64,000 nt of DNA from Kordiimonas sediminis (lineage in GTDB: Bacteria > Pseudomonadota > Alphaproteobacteria > Sphingomonadales > Kordiimonadaceae), in NCBI RefSeq assembly GCF_014656395.1, contig NZ_BNCI01000002.1, positions 806,001 to 870,000 on the forward strand, written 5' to 3'. Below, piece by piece: positions 38,698 to 47,491 of the stretch. The notes beneath the pieces were generated by a model that saw only the letters and a list, made by a program, of their open reading frames with translations, was not told where the DNA came from and did no database searches. Position 1 is the first letter of the stretch. Every line of letters begins with the position of its first letter. The translations under genes and the position numbers were made by a program.

Positions 38698-39216
38698 TTA
38701 CTTACGTTTATATATGCCATTAAACCAAACGTCCCACATATTGGTTTGACGATTATACTGCTCCATAAACTGGCGAACACTACCGTCTTCCAGAAGGGTC
38801 CATGTACCGCGGAATTGCTCGGTCTGGTTATTTTGGTAATACCAAATGGTGCCCTCCAGAACCATACTGCCGTCTTTTAACCCTCCATCAAAATCAATAG
38901 AGTATGCCCCCGCAGAAATCCATAATTGCCGCCATTTACCGGATTCTGGATTATAAAAATTTAAACTGCGTCCCGTTCCACCAGTCGCACTGGTCCATGT
39001 TTCCAGCAGGGCACAGTTATTCTCAATAGATACGATTGTATTTTCACCGGCAACTTTGCCTGTTGATGCATCTGTCACTTCCCAGTCACCAAGCCAGAAA
39101 TCAAAATCGTGGAATGGCGGTGCATCACAGATATTATCAGCAGTAGCCTGCGCGTGAGTAGGCATAGAAACTACCCCAGCAATTAGTGTGAATATGAATA
39201 TGAATTTCTTTTTCAT
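38698..39216 (-). CDS. Secreted DUF1579-like protein
   Basis: A 172-residue protein with a signal peptide ending in HAQ (about 1-23). The mature part begins FDFWLGDWEVTDASTG and has LNFYNPESGKWRQLWIS and LEGTIWYYQNNQTEQFRGTWTLLEDGSVRQFMEQ, the pattern of DUF1579 and similar beta-barrel-like secreted proteins. Function is unknown. It converges closely with the GFA gene (10 bases). Confidence 0.7.
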   Translation of the reverse strand: MKKKFIFIFTLIAGVVSMPTHAQATADNICDAPPFHDFDFWLGDWEVTDASTGKVAGENTIVSIENNCALLETWTSATGGTGRSLNFYNPESGKWRQLWISAGAYSIDFDGGLKDGSMVLEGTIWYYQNNQTEQFRGTWTLLEDGSVRQFMEQYNRQTNMWDVWFNGIYKRK

Positions 39217-39426
39217 CAGTAATCTCCCACCACCAAATCCATCAAAGCACAGAAAACCACACAGACTACATTAGCACAGGTGTGAAAAGCGCGCATATGG
39301 GCAAAAAGATTATCCGAGTTTCTGAAAGTTACTCTAGGTTTTTGACGTTCATTTTTGTACAGTCGCGCAAATGTCGTGATTCTTTACGAAGTCTAAAAAA
39401 TATATTCTAACATCAAGGGGGCACTA

Positions 39427-39918
39427 ATGGCCGGTAGCGTAAACAAAGTTATTCTCGTGGGTAATCTTGGGCGTGACCCAGAAATCCGCACCATGCAAAA
39501 CGGATCAAAGGTAGTGAACCTGAGCATCGCAACAAGTGAAAGCTGGCGTGACCGCAACACGGGCGAACGTCGTGACAAAACGGAATGGCACCGTGTTGTT
39601 ATATTCAACGAGAACCTTGCCAAAGTTGCTGAAAACTATCTCCGCAAAGGCTCTAAAGTCTATGTCGAAGGGCAACTTCAGACACGCAAATGGACCGACC
39701 AGTCCGGTCAGGAAAAATACTCAACTGAAGTCGTTCTCCAGAATTACCGTGGTGAACTGACCATGCTTGATGGCCGCAACGAAGGCGGTGCAGGCCAGGG
39801 TGGCGGCTATGCTGGTGGCGATGACTATGGTCAGAGTTTTGGCGGTGGAAATCAAGGCGGCGGTCAGTCAAATCCTCCAATGGGTGGTGGCGATCTGGAC
39901 GACGAGATCCCATTCTAA
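39427..39918 (+). CDS. ssb: Single-stranded DNA-binding protein
   Basis: A 163-residue SSB. The OB fold occupies residues 1-110 ([79 protein letters not shown]). A Gly/Gln-rich linker and the conserved acidic tip DDEIPF, which recruits repair proteins, complete it. AAGGGGGC precedes the ATG and a terminator follows. Confidence 0.97.
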   Translation: MAGSVNKVILVGNLGRDPEIRTMQNGSKVVNLSIATSESWRDRNTGERRDKTEWHRVVIFNENLAKVAENYLRKGSKVYVEGQLQTRKWTDQSGQEKYSTEVVLQNYRGELTMLDGRNEGGAGQGGGYAGGDDYGQSFGGGNQGGGQSNPPMGGGDLDDEIPF

Positions 39919-39943
39919 AGACTGTCATCTATTCAACATGCAT

Positions 39944-39969
39944 AAAGGGTCACATCGTGGCCCTTTTTT
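39944..39969 (+). terminator. Intrinsic terminator after ssb
   Basis: A 10-bp stem AAAGGGTCAC / GTGGCCCTTT with loop ATC is followed by T residues. Confidence 0.85.
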
Positions 39970-40039
39970 GTTTGCTCACTTTACATCAGAAAGATGCTCC
40001 CCATATCCAATAGACCATCAACAAAGGAACTAATTCTCT

Positions 40040-40864
40040 ATGGTAAAGGTTGGTCTGGCTCTTGGGGGCGGTGCGGGTCTTGGTTGGGCGCACATTGGTA
40101 TTATTCGTCGTTTTGAAGATGCAGGGATACCCATTGATTATATTGCAGGCACAAGCATTGGATCAATCGTTGGTGCCGCTTACGCAGCCGGTAAGCTAGA
40201 TGACCTTGAGCAGCTTGCACGTTCATTTACCTTCAAGGAAATGCTCCTGTGGTCGGAAATTGGGTTTAAATCATCAAGTGTTATTGGTGGCAGCAAAATT
40301 GAAGCGCAATTTCGAAGTTATTTCGCAGACAGTAAGATAGAAGACCTACAAAAACCGTTCGCAGCAATAGCTGCTGACCTCTATACAGGCGATGAAGTTG
40401 TTTTCGACAAAGGGGACGTTGTCACTGCGCTGCAAGCATCATCTGCAGTACCTGGCTTATTACCTGCAATTAAACATGGTGAAAAACTACTTGTAGACGG
40501 CGGGGTAGTTAATCCTGTTCCAGTGGATGCCACCCGACGCCTTGGCGCTGACTATGTAATTGCCGTTGATCTTCAAGGGGACTTTCAGGCGCGAGTCGAA
40601 AGAATGCATTTACAAAATGGCTCTAAGAAGCGTCCGTCTGCCGTGAAAGTAGCGCGGGCAGGGTTGTTTTTAGCTCTTTCCTCACTGGGCAAGGCGCGCA
40701 TGAAGCTGGATTTGGCTGACCATATTATCACGCCTGCTATCGGACATATTGAGATCGCGGATTTTACGAAGGCCAATCAATTAATTGAGTTAGGCAAAAA
40801 GGCGGCAGATACCGCCCTTCCTGTCATTGAAAAGCACCTTAGCGTAAAAGTTCTCGCTGAATAA
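40040..40864 (+). CDS. Patatin-like phospholipase
   Basis: A 274-residue RssA-type patatin lipase. The oxyanion motif GGGAGLGWAHIG lies at 9-20, the nucleophile elbow is GTSIG (Ser39), and the dyad Asp is in VDGGVVNPVP (Asp153). No signal peptide is visible. The 3' end overlaps the opposing acyl-CoA dehydrogenase by 26 bases. Confidence 0.88.
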   Translation: MVKVGLALGGGAGLGWAHIGIIRRFEDAGIPIDYIAGTSIGSIVGAAYAAGKLDDLEQLARSFTFKEMLLWSEIGFKSSSVIGGSKIEAQFRSYFADSKIEDLQKPFAAIAADLYTGDEVVFDKGDVVTALQASSAVPGLLPAIKHGEKLLVDGGVVNPVPVDATRRLGADYVIAVDLQGDFQARVERMHLQNGSKKRPSAVKVARAGLFLALSSLGKARMKLDLADHIITPAIGHIEIADFTKANQLIELGKKAADTALPVIEKHLSVKVLAE

Positions 40865-41981
40865 CGATGCGCTGAATATCAGATGTGCCCTCATAAATCT
40901 GACAAACCCTGACATCTCTGTATATTTTTTCAACCGGATATTCGGACAAATACCCATAACCGCCAAGTGTCTGAATGGCGGCTGAGCATATTTCCTCGGC
41001 TGCCTCACTTGCATATAGTTTAGCCATGCACGCCTCTTTCAAACAGGGCTGGCCTGCATCTTTAAGGCCTGCTGCATGAAGAACCATTAATTCAGCAGCC
41101 TGTAGTTTGGTTGCCATATCAGCCAGACGGAAACCAACTGCCTGATGTTGTATAATGGGTCCACCAAAGGCTTCCCGCTCCTTGGCATATTCAAGGGCAT
41201 AGTCATAGGCAGCACGCGCCATACCAACTGACTGAGCAGCAATACCAATCCTGCCTGTCTCCAAATTAGCAAGAGCAATACCGTAACCTTTGCCTTCTTC
41301 GCCTAACAAGCAGTCATCAGATACAAACATCTCCTCGAAGACTATCTGACAGGTGTCAGAAGATTTCTGGCCTAACTTATGTTCAACGCTTGCAACCCTG
41401 AAGCCCGGTGTATCCATAGGAACTACAAAAGCGCTGATACCGCGTTTGCCAGCTTCCGGATCAGTGACAGCAAACAAGATTGCAGTAGAGCCAACTTTAC
41501 CAGAGGTTATGAACTGCTTAGTGCCGTTTATAACCCAGCCTCCCTCTGCACGGACAGCACGGGTTTTTAACATACCAGCGTCAGACCCCGCTTGCGGTTC
41601 GGTCAAACAGAATGCACCGATATGTTCTCCGCGCGCGAGCGGTTTTAAAAACCGTTCTTTCTGAGCATCCGTTCCATTTTGCATGATTGCAGCACCTACA
41701 GGCGCATTAGTAACACTCATCAATGTGGATAGGCCACCGTCACCGGCTGCAATTTCAATAAGCGCCAGAGCATATGAGACATAATCTGTCTCAGAACCAT
41801 CCCACTGTTCTGGGATAGTCATGCCAAACAGGCCAAGTGAACCCATTTCTGCAAGGAAGTCATCTGGAATACAGCCAGCTTTTTCCCAACTGGCAGCATT
41901 TGGCAGGATACGGTCCCGCGCAAAGCTACGGGCCATATCCTGAATCATTTGTTGTTCTTCGGTCAATTTCATAACCGACAA
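40839..41981 (-). CDS. Acyl-CoA dehydrogenase
   Basis: A 380-residue flavoenzyme of beta-oxidation or amino-acid breakdown. Typical stretches are FCLTEPQAGSDAGML, FVVPMDTPGFRVASVEHKLGQKSSDTCQIVFEEMFV and the C-terminal QTLGGYGYLSEYPVEKIYRDVRVCQIYEGTSDIQRIVI. The catalytic base is the Glu in YEGTS, the position shared by short- and medium-chain types. It is followed by a thiolase gene 9 bases upstream on the same strand, so the pair is an operon. Confidence 0.92.
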   Translation of the reverse strand: MSVMKLTEEQQMIQDMARSFARDRILPNAASWEKAGCIPDDFLAEMGSLGLFGMTIPEQWDGSETDYVSYALALIEIAAGDGGLSTLMSVTNAPVGAAIMQNGTDAQKERFLKPLARGEHIGAFCLTEPQAGSDAGMLKTRAVRAEGGWVINGTKQFITSGKVGSTAILFAVTDPEAGKRGISAFVVPMDTPGFRVASVEHKLGQKSSDTCQIVFEEMFVSDDCLLGEEGKGYGIALANLETGRIGIAAQSVGMARAAYDYALEYAKEREAFGGPIIQHQAVGFRLADMATKLQAAELMVLHAAGLKDAGQPCLKEACMAKLYASEAAEEICSAAIQTLGGYGYLSEYPVEKIYRDVRVCQIYEGTSDIQRIVIQRELLR

Positions 41982-41990
41982 GGTATCGTA

Positions 41991-43175
41991 TTATTCTACG
42001 AGTTCAAGCGCTATTGCTGTTGCTTCACCACCACCAATACAAAGAGCAGCCAGACCTTTTTTCAGGCCGCGGGTCTTAAGTGCATTAATCAATGTTACAC
42101 AAATGCGTGCACCAGAGGCACCGATAGGATGGCCAAGCGCACAAGCACCGCCGTTTACATTGACTTTATCCTCATCAAGGCCAAGTTCTTGAATTGCCGC
42201 CATAGCAACCACTGCGAACGCTTCGTTAACTTCGAACAGATCAACATCATCCTTTGACCAACCAGCCTTATCCAAGACCTTTTTGATAGCATCAACAGGA
42301 GCTGTCGTGAACCACTCCGGAGCCTGTGAGTGAGTTGCGTGGGAGACAATGCGTGCAAGCGGTTTTAAACCCTGCTTTTCGGCTTCTTCTTCCCGCATCA
42401 TGACCACGGCTGCCGCACCGTCAGAGATTGAGCTGGCGTTTGCTGCAGTGATAGTACCATCTTTTTTAAATGCAGGACGCAGGGACGGTATTTTGTCCAG
42501 TCTTGCCTTGCCTGGCTGTTCATCTGTATCAACTACAGTCTCACCGCGGCGGGACGTAATAGTAACCGGGATGATTTCTGCTTTAAAGTCACCTTCAGCG
42601 ATTGCACGCTGTGCACGTTCAGTGGAACGGATAGCATATGCATCCTGCGCTTCACGTGTGAATTGATAATGCTCTGCACACTTCTCCGCATATACACCCA
42701 TTGGTTCGCCGCCATAAGCGTCAGTCAGGCCATCATTTGCCATATGATCAATTAATTGTGTATTGCCGTATTTGGTCCCGGTACGACCAGAAGGAAGTAG
42801 GTGCGGTGCAATAGACATACTTTCCATACCACCAGCAACAACAATAGAGTTTGTACCTGCTTTGATACTGTCATGTGCCTGCATCATTGCCTGCATACCG
42901 CTGCCGCACATTTTGTTGATTGTTACAGCGCCAGTTGCGTCAGGGAGGCCTGCAGAACGCATTGCCTGGCGCGCAGGAGCCTGACCCTGACCGGCAGGAA
43001 GGACGCAGCCCATGATAGTTTCATCAACATTATCGGCCGCTACCCCAGACTGCGCAATTGCTCCCTTGATAGCAGTTGCACCAAGTTCTGACGCCTTAAC
43101 AGCGGACAAGTCACCGAGCAAGCCGCCCATAGGGGTGCGAGCCATACCAACAATAACGATGGAGTCTTTGGACAT
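41991..43175 (-). CDS. Acetyl-CoA acetyltransferase (thiolase)
   Basis: A 394-residue thiolase. The active-site Cys is Cys90 in INKMCGSGMQAMM, the C-terminal motifs are VNGGACALGHPIGASGARI and ALCIGGGEATAIALE. Start at 43175 follows AGGAGA; a longer frame begins at 43199. It could serve fatty-acid degradation or the first step of PHB synthesis, both consistent with the phasin in the window, but the substrate preference cannot be read here. Confidence 0.92.
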   Translation of the reverse strand: MSKDSIVIVGMARTPMGGLLGDLSAVKASELGATAIKGAIAQSGVAADNVDETIMGCVLPAGQGQAPARQAMRSAGLPDATGAVTINKMCGSGMQAMMQAHDSIKAGTNSIVVAGGMESMSIAPHLLPSGRTGTKYGNTQLIDHMANDGLTDAYGGEPMGVYAEKCAEHYQFTREAQDAYAIRSTERAQRAIAEGDFKAEIIPVTITSRRGETVVDTDEQPGKARLDKIPSLRPAFKKDGTITAANASSISDGAAAVVMMREEEAEKQGLKPLARIVSHATHSQAPEWFTTAPVDAIKKVLDKAGWSKDDVDLFEVNEAFAVVAMAAIQELGLDEDKVNVNGGACALGHPIGASGARICVTLINALKTRGLKKGLAALCIGGGEATAIALELVE

Positions 43176-43301
43176 GAAATTTCTCCTGATACTAGACAAT
43201 AATTATAATTTTTCGCAGTGCAGCATTTGCGCTAGATTTTCACTTCGCCCGCTATTTGGCAAGGAAAATTTTTGTGAATAATCTATGACTATACTGCGTG
43301 A

Positions 43302-44213
43302 TCAGGATTTTGGAGTTTTTACGGGATTATATTTAAGATCACGAGCCTTGATCATATCGCTGGTCAATCTTGATCCATCAGGTGTCCAGCCGGGCGGAGC
43401 TAACAAGAACATCAGTTTATTTTTGATGCCTTTTGCATGCCACATATCTTTAAAAATACCTACCCATTCATGCGTGGCTACTTTTAAGGGATTATAGGTC
43501 CCCAAATCCTGAACCAATCCATATCTGCAGGGCAGGGATTTGTCTTCTGGTATGAACGTTCCAAACATCTTATCCCAAATAATAAAAATGCCCGCATAAT
43601 TGGAATCAAGATATTTGGGATTTGTTGCATGATGCACTCGGTGATGGGACGGAGTGTTAAAGACAGCCTCAAACCAGCGAGGCATGCGGTCAATAGCCTC
43701 TGTATGAATCCAAAATTGGTATATTAAATTTAAACCGCTTACAAAAAACACAATCGCAGGTTCAAACCCGATTATATAGAGCGGAAAAGCAAGCAAGAAT
43801 CCAGGCGTTAACGGGCTTGTCCAGGTTTGCCGTAAAGCTGTAGTCAGGTTATAGTGCTGACTGGAATGGTGGATGACGTGTGCCGCCCACATCCAGCGAA
43901 TTCTATGCCCGAATCTGTGTATCCAGTAATATCGGAAGTCATCAAGCACCAATGCAGCAAGAAATACTGGAATAGTTGCTCCTAAATCAAACAAGCGGAA
44001 GTTTTCCCAGACCCAATAAGCTGTCACAATTGTAATACCAGCAAGTGACGCACTGACGATTGTGCTTCCAAGCCCCATCACCATTGACGTGAATGTATCT
44101 TTTTTCTCAAAAACGGCACGACCAGTTTTGTAGCCATACGCAATCTCGATAAGAATGCAAAGAATGAACAAAGGGATTGCCCACTCTGTTGGTTTGGGCA
44201 GATCAAGTGGCAT
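43302..44213 (-). CDS. Sterol desaturase/fatty acid hydroxylase family membrane protein
   Basis: A 303-residue membrane di-iron enzyme. The histidine motifs are HRFGH (about 110-114), HVIHHSSQH (about 122-130), and HRVHH (about 200-204), within the sequence pattern of the FA_hydroxylase family. Membrane spans flank them. Bacterial members act on sterol-like, carotenoid or fatty-acid substrates; the actual one is unknown. Its ATG overlaps the stop of the upstream gene by 11 bases. Confidence 0.87.
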   Translation of the reverse strand: MPLDLPKPTEWAIPLFILCILIEIAYGYKTGRAVFEKKDTFTSMVMGLGSTIVSASLAGITIVTAYWVWENFRLFDLGATIPVFLAALVLDDFRYYWIHRFGHRIRWMWAAHVIHHSSQHYNLTTALRQTWTSPLTPGFLLAFPLYIIGFEPAIVFFVSGLNLIYQFWIHTEAIDRMPRWFEAVFNTPSHHRVHHATNPKYLDSNYAGIFIIWDKMFGTFIPEDKSLPCRYGLVQDLGTYNPLKVATHEWVGIFKDMWHAKGIKNKLMFLLAPPGWTPDGSRLTSDMIKARDLKYNPVKTPKS

Positions 44214-44619
44214 ACTGCCCCCCCTTATTATCGTGGCCGGCCCGCAGCATTTCTTCCAGTCTATCCGGTGCTATGTTGCCAATGGAAAAGCGTACATCTG
44301 GGACCACATAGTCATGCACTTTGATTATCAACGCTCCATCAGTAGGTGAGATATCAAACTGAACGGGAATTGTAAGCATTCTGCAAACAATTCTATCAGA
44401 GGGCTGAAGGACCAAGCCTACACTCTGTTCATTTTGCAATCGGAGGAGGGCTGTCCGACCTTCATCATCAATAAATATTTCAGCGATCTGTTGATCCGGA
44501 TAACATCTGAGAAAATTACGACGAACACGTTCCTCTGTTAACTGAAGACGATTGGGGAACAACCATCCAGTCAGATACGCCAAAGCAATAATTGCCAACA
44601 GTGAAACAATTTCCAACAT
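44203..44619 (-). CDS. Hypothetical membrane-anchored protein coupled to the hydroxylase
   Basis: A 138-residue protein with one N-terminal membrane span (about 2-20) and a soluble domain with no family I recognise (VRRNFLRCYPDQQIAEIFIDDEGRTALLRL, VGLVLQPSDRIVCRML). It overlaps the hydroxylase by 11 bases, so translational coupling is likely. A role as its subunit or electron-transfer helper is possible but not shown. Confidence 0.65.
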   Translation of the reverse strand: MLEIVSLLAIIALAYLTGWLFPNRLQLTEERVRRNFLRCYPDQQIAEIFIDDEGRTALLRLQNEQSVGLVLQPSDRIVCRMLTIPVQFDISPTDGALIIKVHDYVVPDVRFSIGNIAPDRLEEMLRAGHDNKGGQYAT

Positions 44620-44675
44620 TCAGATAGTTGAATTTATATTTTATAGACCGTCAAGTCTAAATAATGATAGAGCGC

Positions 44676-44701
44676 AAAAAATAAGGGGCTTAAAGCCCCT
44701 C
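44676..44701 (-). terminator. Intrinsic terminator of the DUF4389 gene
   Basis: On the minus strand an AGGGGCTTTAAGCCCCT stem is followed by ATTTTTT. Confidence 0.8.
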
Positions 44702-44716
44702 ACTATGTCTTATTTG

Positions 44717-45349
44717 TTAGTCCTCATTAGGCAGTGATCCAAGCGGGAATGGCTGATCATCTGTTTTATAGCTGAGATAACTAAATATTTGTCGCAAGTA
44801 GGAGCCACAGGTGTTTATCCAGCTTGATAGTTCCTTATGTGGGCCATCCAGTAAGATCGCGACAATGAAGTGAACGAACACAAGTGTAAGGGCAACACCA
44901 ATTGTTAGCCATGCAATGATACCGTAAAAAACCATCATCAAACCACGCTTGGCAATATAGGACCAATCACGATCCTGAAGATCATTCAGAAAGTCTGCAT
45001 GACTGGACGAAGCGTCACTTTGTTCAGTTGAAGCTTTCTCATCCGTTTTCTTATCTGAAGACACAGTATCTTCGACGAGTTCAATTACCTCAACATCCTC
45101 AATTACAGGCTGATTTGCCTTCTCCGCAGATGCTTTCGTTGCCTTACTGGCAGTAGCAGCCTTGCTGGTGCTTGCTTTTTTTGCAGCCGGCTTTCTGGTA
45201 GCTGTCTTGCGGGTAGATGAAGTCTTAGCTGCAGATTTAGGCTTAGACGCCGCTGTCTTTGATGCAGCTTTTTTACGCGCAGGGGCTTTTTTAACTGTTT
45301 CTGAAGTTGCTTTATCTTCAGGTTGAGATGATTTGTTGTCCTCGCTCAT
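44717..45349 (-). CDS. DUF4389 membrane protein with histone-H1-like Lys/Ala-rich N-terminus
   Basis: A 210-residue protein. Residues about 8-95 are low complexity, rich in Lys, Ala and Ser/Thr (many AKKA/KxAAS-like steps) as in histone-H1-like or nucleic-acid-binding tails. Residues about 115-205 form a DUF4389 module: LQDRDWSYIAKRGLMMVFYGIIAWLTIGVALTLVFVHFIVAILLDG, with two membrane stretches, then ELSSWINTCGSYLRQIFSYLSYKTDDQPFPLG. DUF4389 is of unknown function. Joining a basic tail to a membrane protein is unusual and may link DNA or RNA to the membrane. Confidence 0.75.
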   Translation of the reverse strand: MSEDNKSSQPEDKATSETVKKAPARKKAASKTAASKPKSAAKTSSTRKTATRKPAAKKASTSKAATASKATKASAEKANQPVIEDVEVIELVEDTVSSDKKTDEKASTEQSDASSSHADFLNDLQDRDWSYIAKRGLMMVFYGIIAWLTIGVALTLVFVHFIVAILLDGPHKELSSWINTCGSYLRQIFSYLSYKTDDQPFPLGSLPNED

Positions 45350-45475
45350 TTTTGCCTCTTATTATCCTAAACAATTAGACATATGTTGATATCTAGAAGC
45401 CTTTATATAGAAAACTTCATATTTTGTATGTAGGAAAGAGTGCAGAAATATCAAGCTAGCGGACTAAATGTCCAA

Positions 45476-47254
45476 TCAGGACTTTATCCAGGGTACATTC
45501 CCAGAGTGGAGATCACCGGCATCTTTAGCTGGCAACGGTTTGGAATAATAAAACCCTTGAACAAACTGGAAGTTCATATCCCGTAACATTCCCTGGTGTT
45601 CGATATCCTCAATCCCTTCGGCAACAACTTCATGGCCTAGTGAATTCGCTAGCTGGGAAATCATCGTCAAAATCTTGTATAATTCATTACCCTTGCGCAG
45701 CTGTGCAATGAAACTTCTGTCGATTTTAATTATGTCGATAGGGAACTGATGTAGATAGTTCAAGGAGGAATAACCGGTACCAAAGTCATCCAGTGCTACT
45801 TTAACGCCAAGCTTCCGGATCTCGGTCAACACTTCAGATATCCTGGTAGGGTTGGCCATGATGGCGCTTTCAGTCAGTTCAATCCTGATCATCTCGCCGC
45901 GGATACCAAACTCTTCAATCGTCTCCCGAATCATCGCGGCGACGTCATCTCGTGCAAACTGAATACCTGATACATTCACATTTACAGGAACAGCTTTTTC
46001 TTCACCGTAAGTGTCAATCCAGCTTCTGATTTGTGAGCAGGCAGTACGCATGGCCCACCTGCCTAAGTCAACAATCACCCCTGTTTCTTCTGCAAGGGGG
46101 ATAAACTCTGCTGGAGAGACGAAGCCTTTATCTTTGTGAACCCACCGTGTTAAGGCTTCAAAACCTTTAAGCTTCATGGTTTTAAGATCAATAATTGGCT
46201 GATAATGAAGCTCTAGATCATCACGTTCTACCGCTCGTCTAAGCTCTGTTTCCAGGTGGAATTGTGACTGCGCACGTCTGTGAGTCTCTCGCTTATAAAT
46301 CTCTGTCCGCGCTTTACCTGCTGTCTTGGCGCTATGCATTGCAAAATCAGCATCACGAATAAGGTCCTCTGGATGCATGGCGCTGGAAAGGGTCGTCGCA
46401 ACACCAATAGACACCGATGTGAATACCTCATTCCCGTCCAGATCATACGGCATGCGCATCGCATCGTGAATACGCTCCCCAATCATGCACAGTTCTTCCA
46501 GGTCTCTGCATTTAGAAACAAGGACAGCAAATTCATCACCAGAAAGGCGAGCTAATGTATCAGAAGACCGAATGCAGCGGCGCAAGGTTGCTGCCATTGA
46601 CACAAGAAAACGATCGCCGGCACTGTGGCCAAAGCTTTCATTAATCTGTTGAAACCGGTCAATATTGATAATCAGGACAGCACATCCGATGCCGTCGATT
46701 GCTTCTCCTGACTTAAATTCACTTACGGCTTCTTCCAGTTTTGATCTGAATAAAACACGATTAGGTAGGCCAGTGAGAGCATCATGAAAGGCATGATGCA
46801 ACAAATTCTTTTCCGCCATTTTTTCGGCAGTCTGATCTTCGAGTGTACAGATTACCTGCGTAACCTGTCCTTCATGATCAGACAGGGGAATCAGCTGACT
46901 ATTGATATGCCTTTCCATCCCGCCGGACAAAATTGACCATTCAAAATATGACGGCATGCTTGAAGAAAATGCCTCAAATACCTGATTTTTAAGGGCGACT
47001 GCATCATTAGCGCCCCAAATAGTCTCTATCTGGCACGGCACTTCAAATGTGGAAGGAATGGCGAAAATGTTACGGGCAAAACTATTGATGAAAATAGTCT
47101 CCACCAAACCAGTATCGGTTTTACCAATAACCATGACACCGATAGGCAGTTTATCAATTACGGCACTAGTATTTACAATACGTGCGGAAAAACCCTTGCC
47201 AGAAGCGTGATCTGAGATATGGGAGATTTTCTTTTCGCGCGAGTCCGTCAACAC
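45476..47254 (-). CDS. PAS-GGDEF-EAL cyclic-di-GMP enzyme
   Basis: A 592-residue protein: an N-terminal PAS-like region (about 25-150), a GGDEF domain (about 160-320) and an EAL domain (about 330-585). The GGDEF active site reads SGDEF (LARLSGDEFAVLV) with the inhibitory RxxD site (RSSD) five residues before it, so the cyclase may still work but departs from the consensus. EAL motifs are GFEALTRW, NVSGIQFA, ELTES, DDFGTGYSSLNYL and the C-terminal QGFYYSKPLP. A GTG at 47254 or the next TTG is the start. It likely tunes cyclic-di-GMP and motility. Confidence 0.88.
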   Translation of the reverse strand: MLTDSREKKISHISDHASGKGFSARIVNTSAVIDKLPIGVMVIGKTDTGLVETIFINSFARNIFAIPSTFEVPCQIETIWGANDAVALKNQVFEAFSSSMPSYFEWSILSGGMERHINSQLIPLSDHEGQVTQVICTLEDQTAEKMAEKNLLHHAFHDALTGLPNRVLFRSKLEEAVSEFKSGEAIDGIGCAVLIINIDRFQQINESFGHSAGDRFLVSMAATLRRCIRSSDTLARLSGDEFAVLVSKCRDLEELCMIGERIHDAMRMPYDLDGNEVFTSVSIGVATTLSSAMHPEDLIRDADFAMHSAKTAGKARTEIYKRETHRRAQSQFHLETELRRAVERDDLELHYQPIIDLKTMKLKGFEALTRWVHKDKGFVSPAEFIPLAEETGVIVDLGRWAMRTACSQIRSWIDTYGEEKAVPVNVNVSGIQFARDDVAAMIRETIEEFGIRGEMIRIELTESAIMANPTRISEVLTEIRKLGVKVALDDFGTGYSSLNYLHQFPIDIIKIDRSFIAQLRKGNELYKILTMISQLANSLGHEVVAEGIEDIEHQGMLRDMNFQFVQGFYYSKPLPAKDAGDLHSGNVPWIKS

Positions 47255-47406
47255 TCGGCCCCTTTTGACAAATTACCTGATAAAATTGACTGCTGTTTAC
47301 ACTGCAGTACAGCCACCTTGCGTCCACACTAGTAAAGATTTGGTAAAAAGAAAGACTAATTAACACTTATCAAACAAAATTTTTTGATTGCTATGTAAAC
47401 AGTTAG

Positions 47407-47432
47407 AAAAAAGGGGAAGGCTAGCCTCCCCC
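47407..47432 (-). terminator. Intrinsic terminator of nrdJ
   Basis: Minus-strand GGGGAGGC / GCCTTCCCC (TAG loop side) is followed by TTTTTT. A second weak hairpin sits at about 47440-47471. Confidence 0.85.
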
Positions 47433-47491
47433 TGAGGATATGCTATCTGCTGGGACGGGTTAGCAAATAGCACATTCATAATCTTTATTTA

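Noticed and set aside
39347-39360. GTTC-N6-GTAC before ssb as a LexA box.
   Set aside because: The spacing is 6, not 7, and the second half is GTAC.
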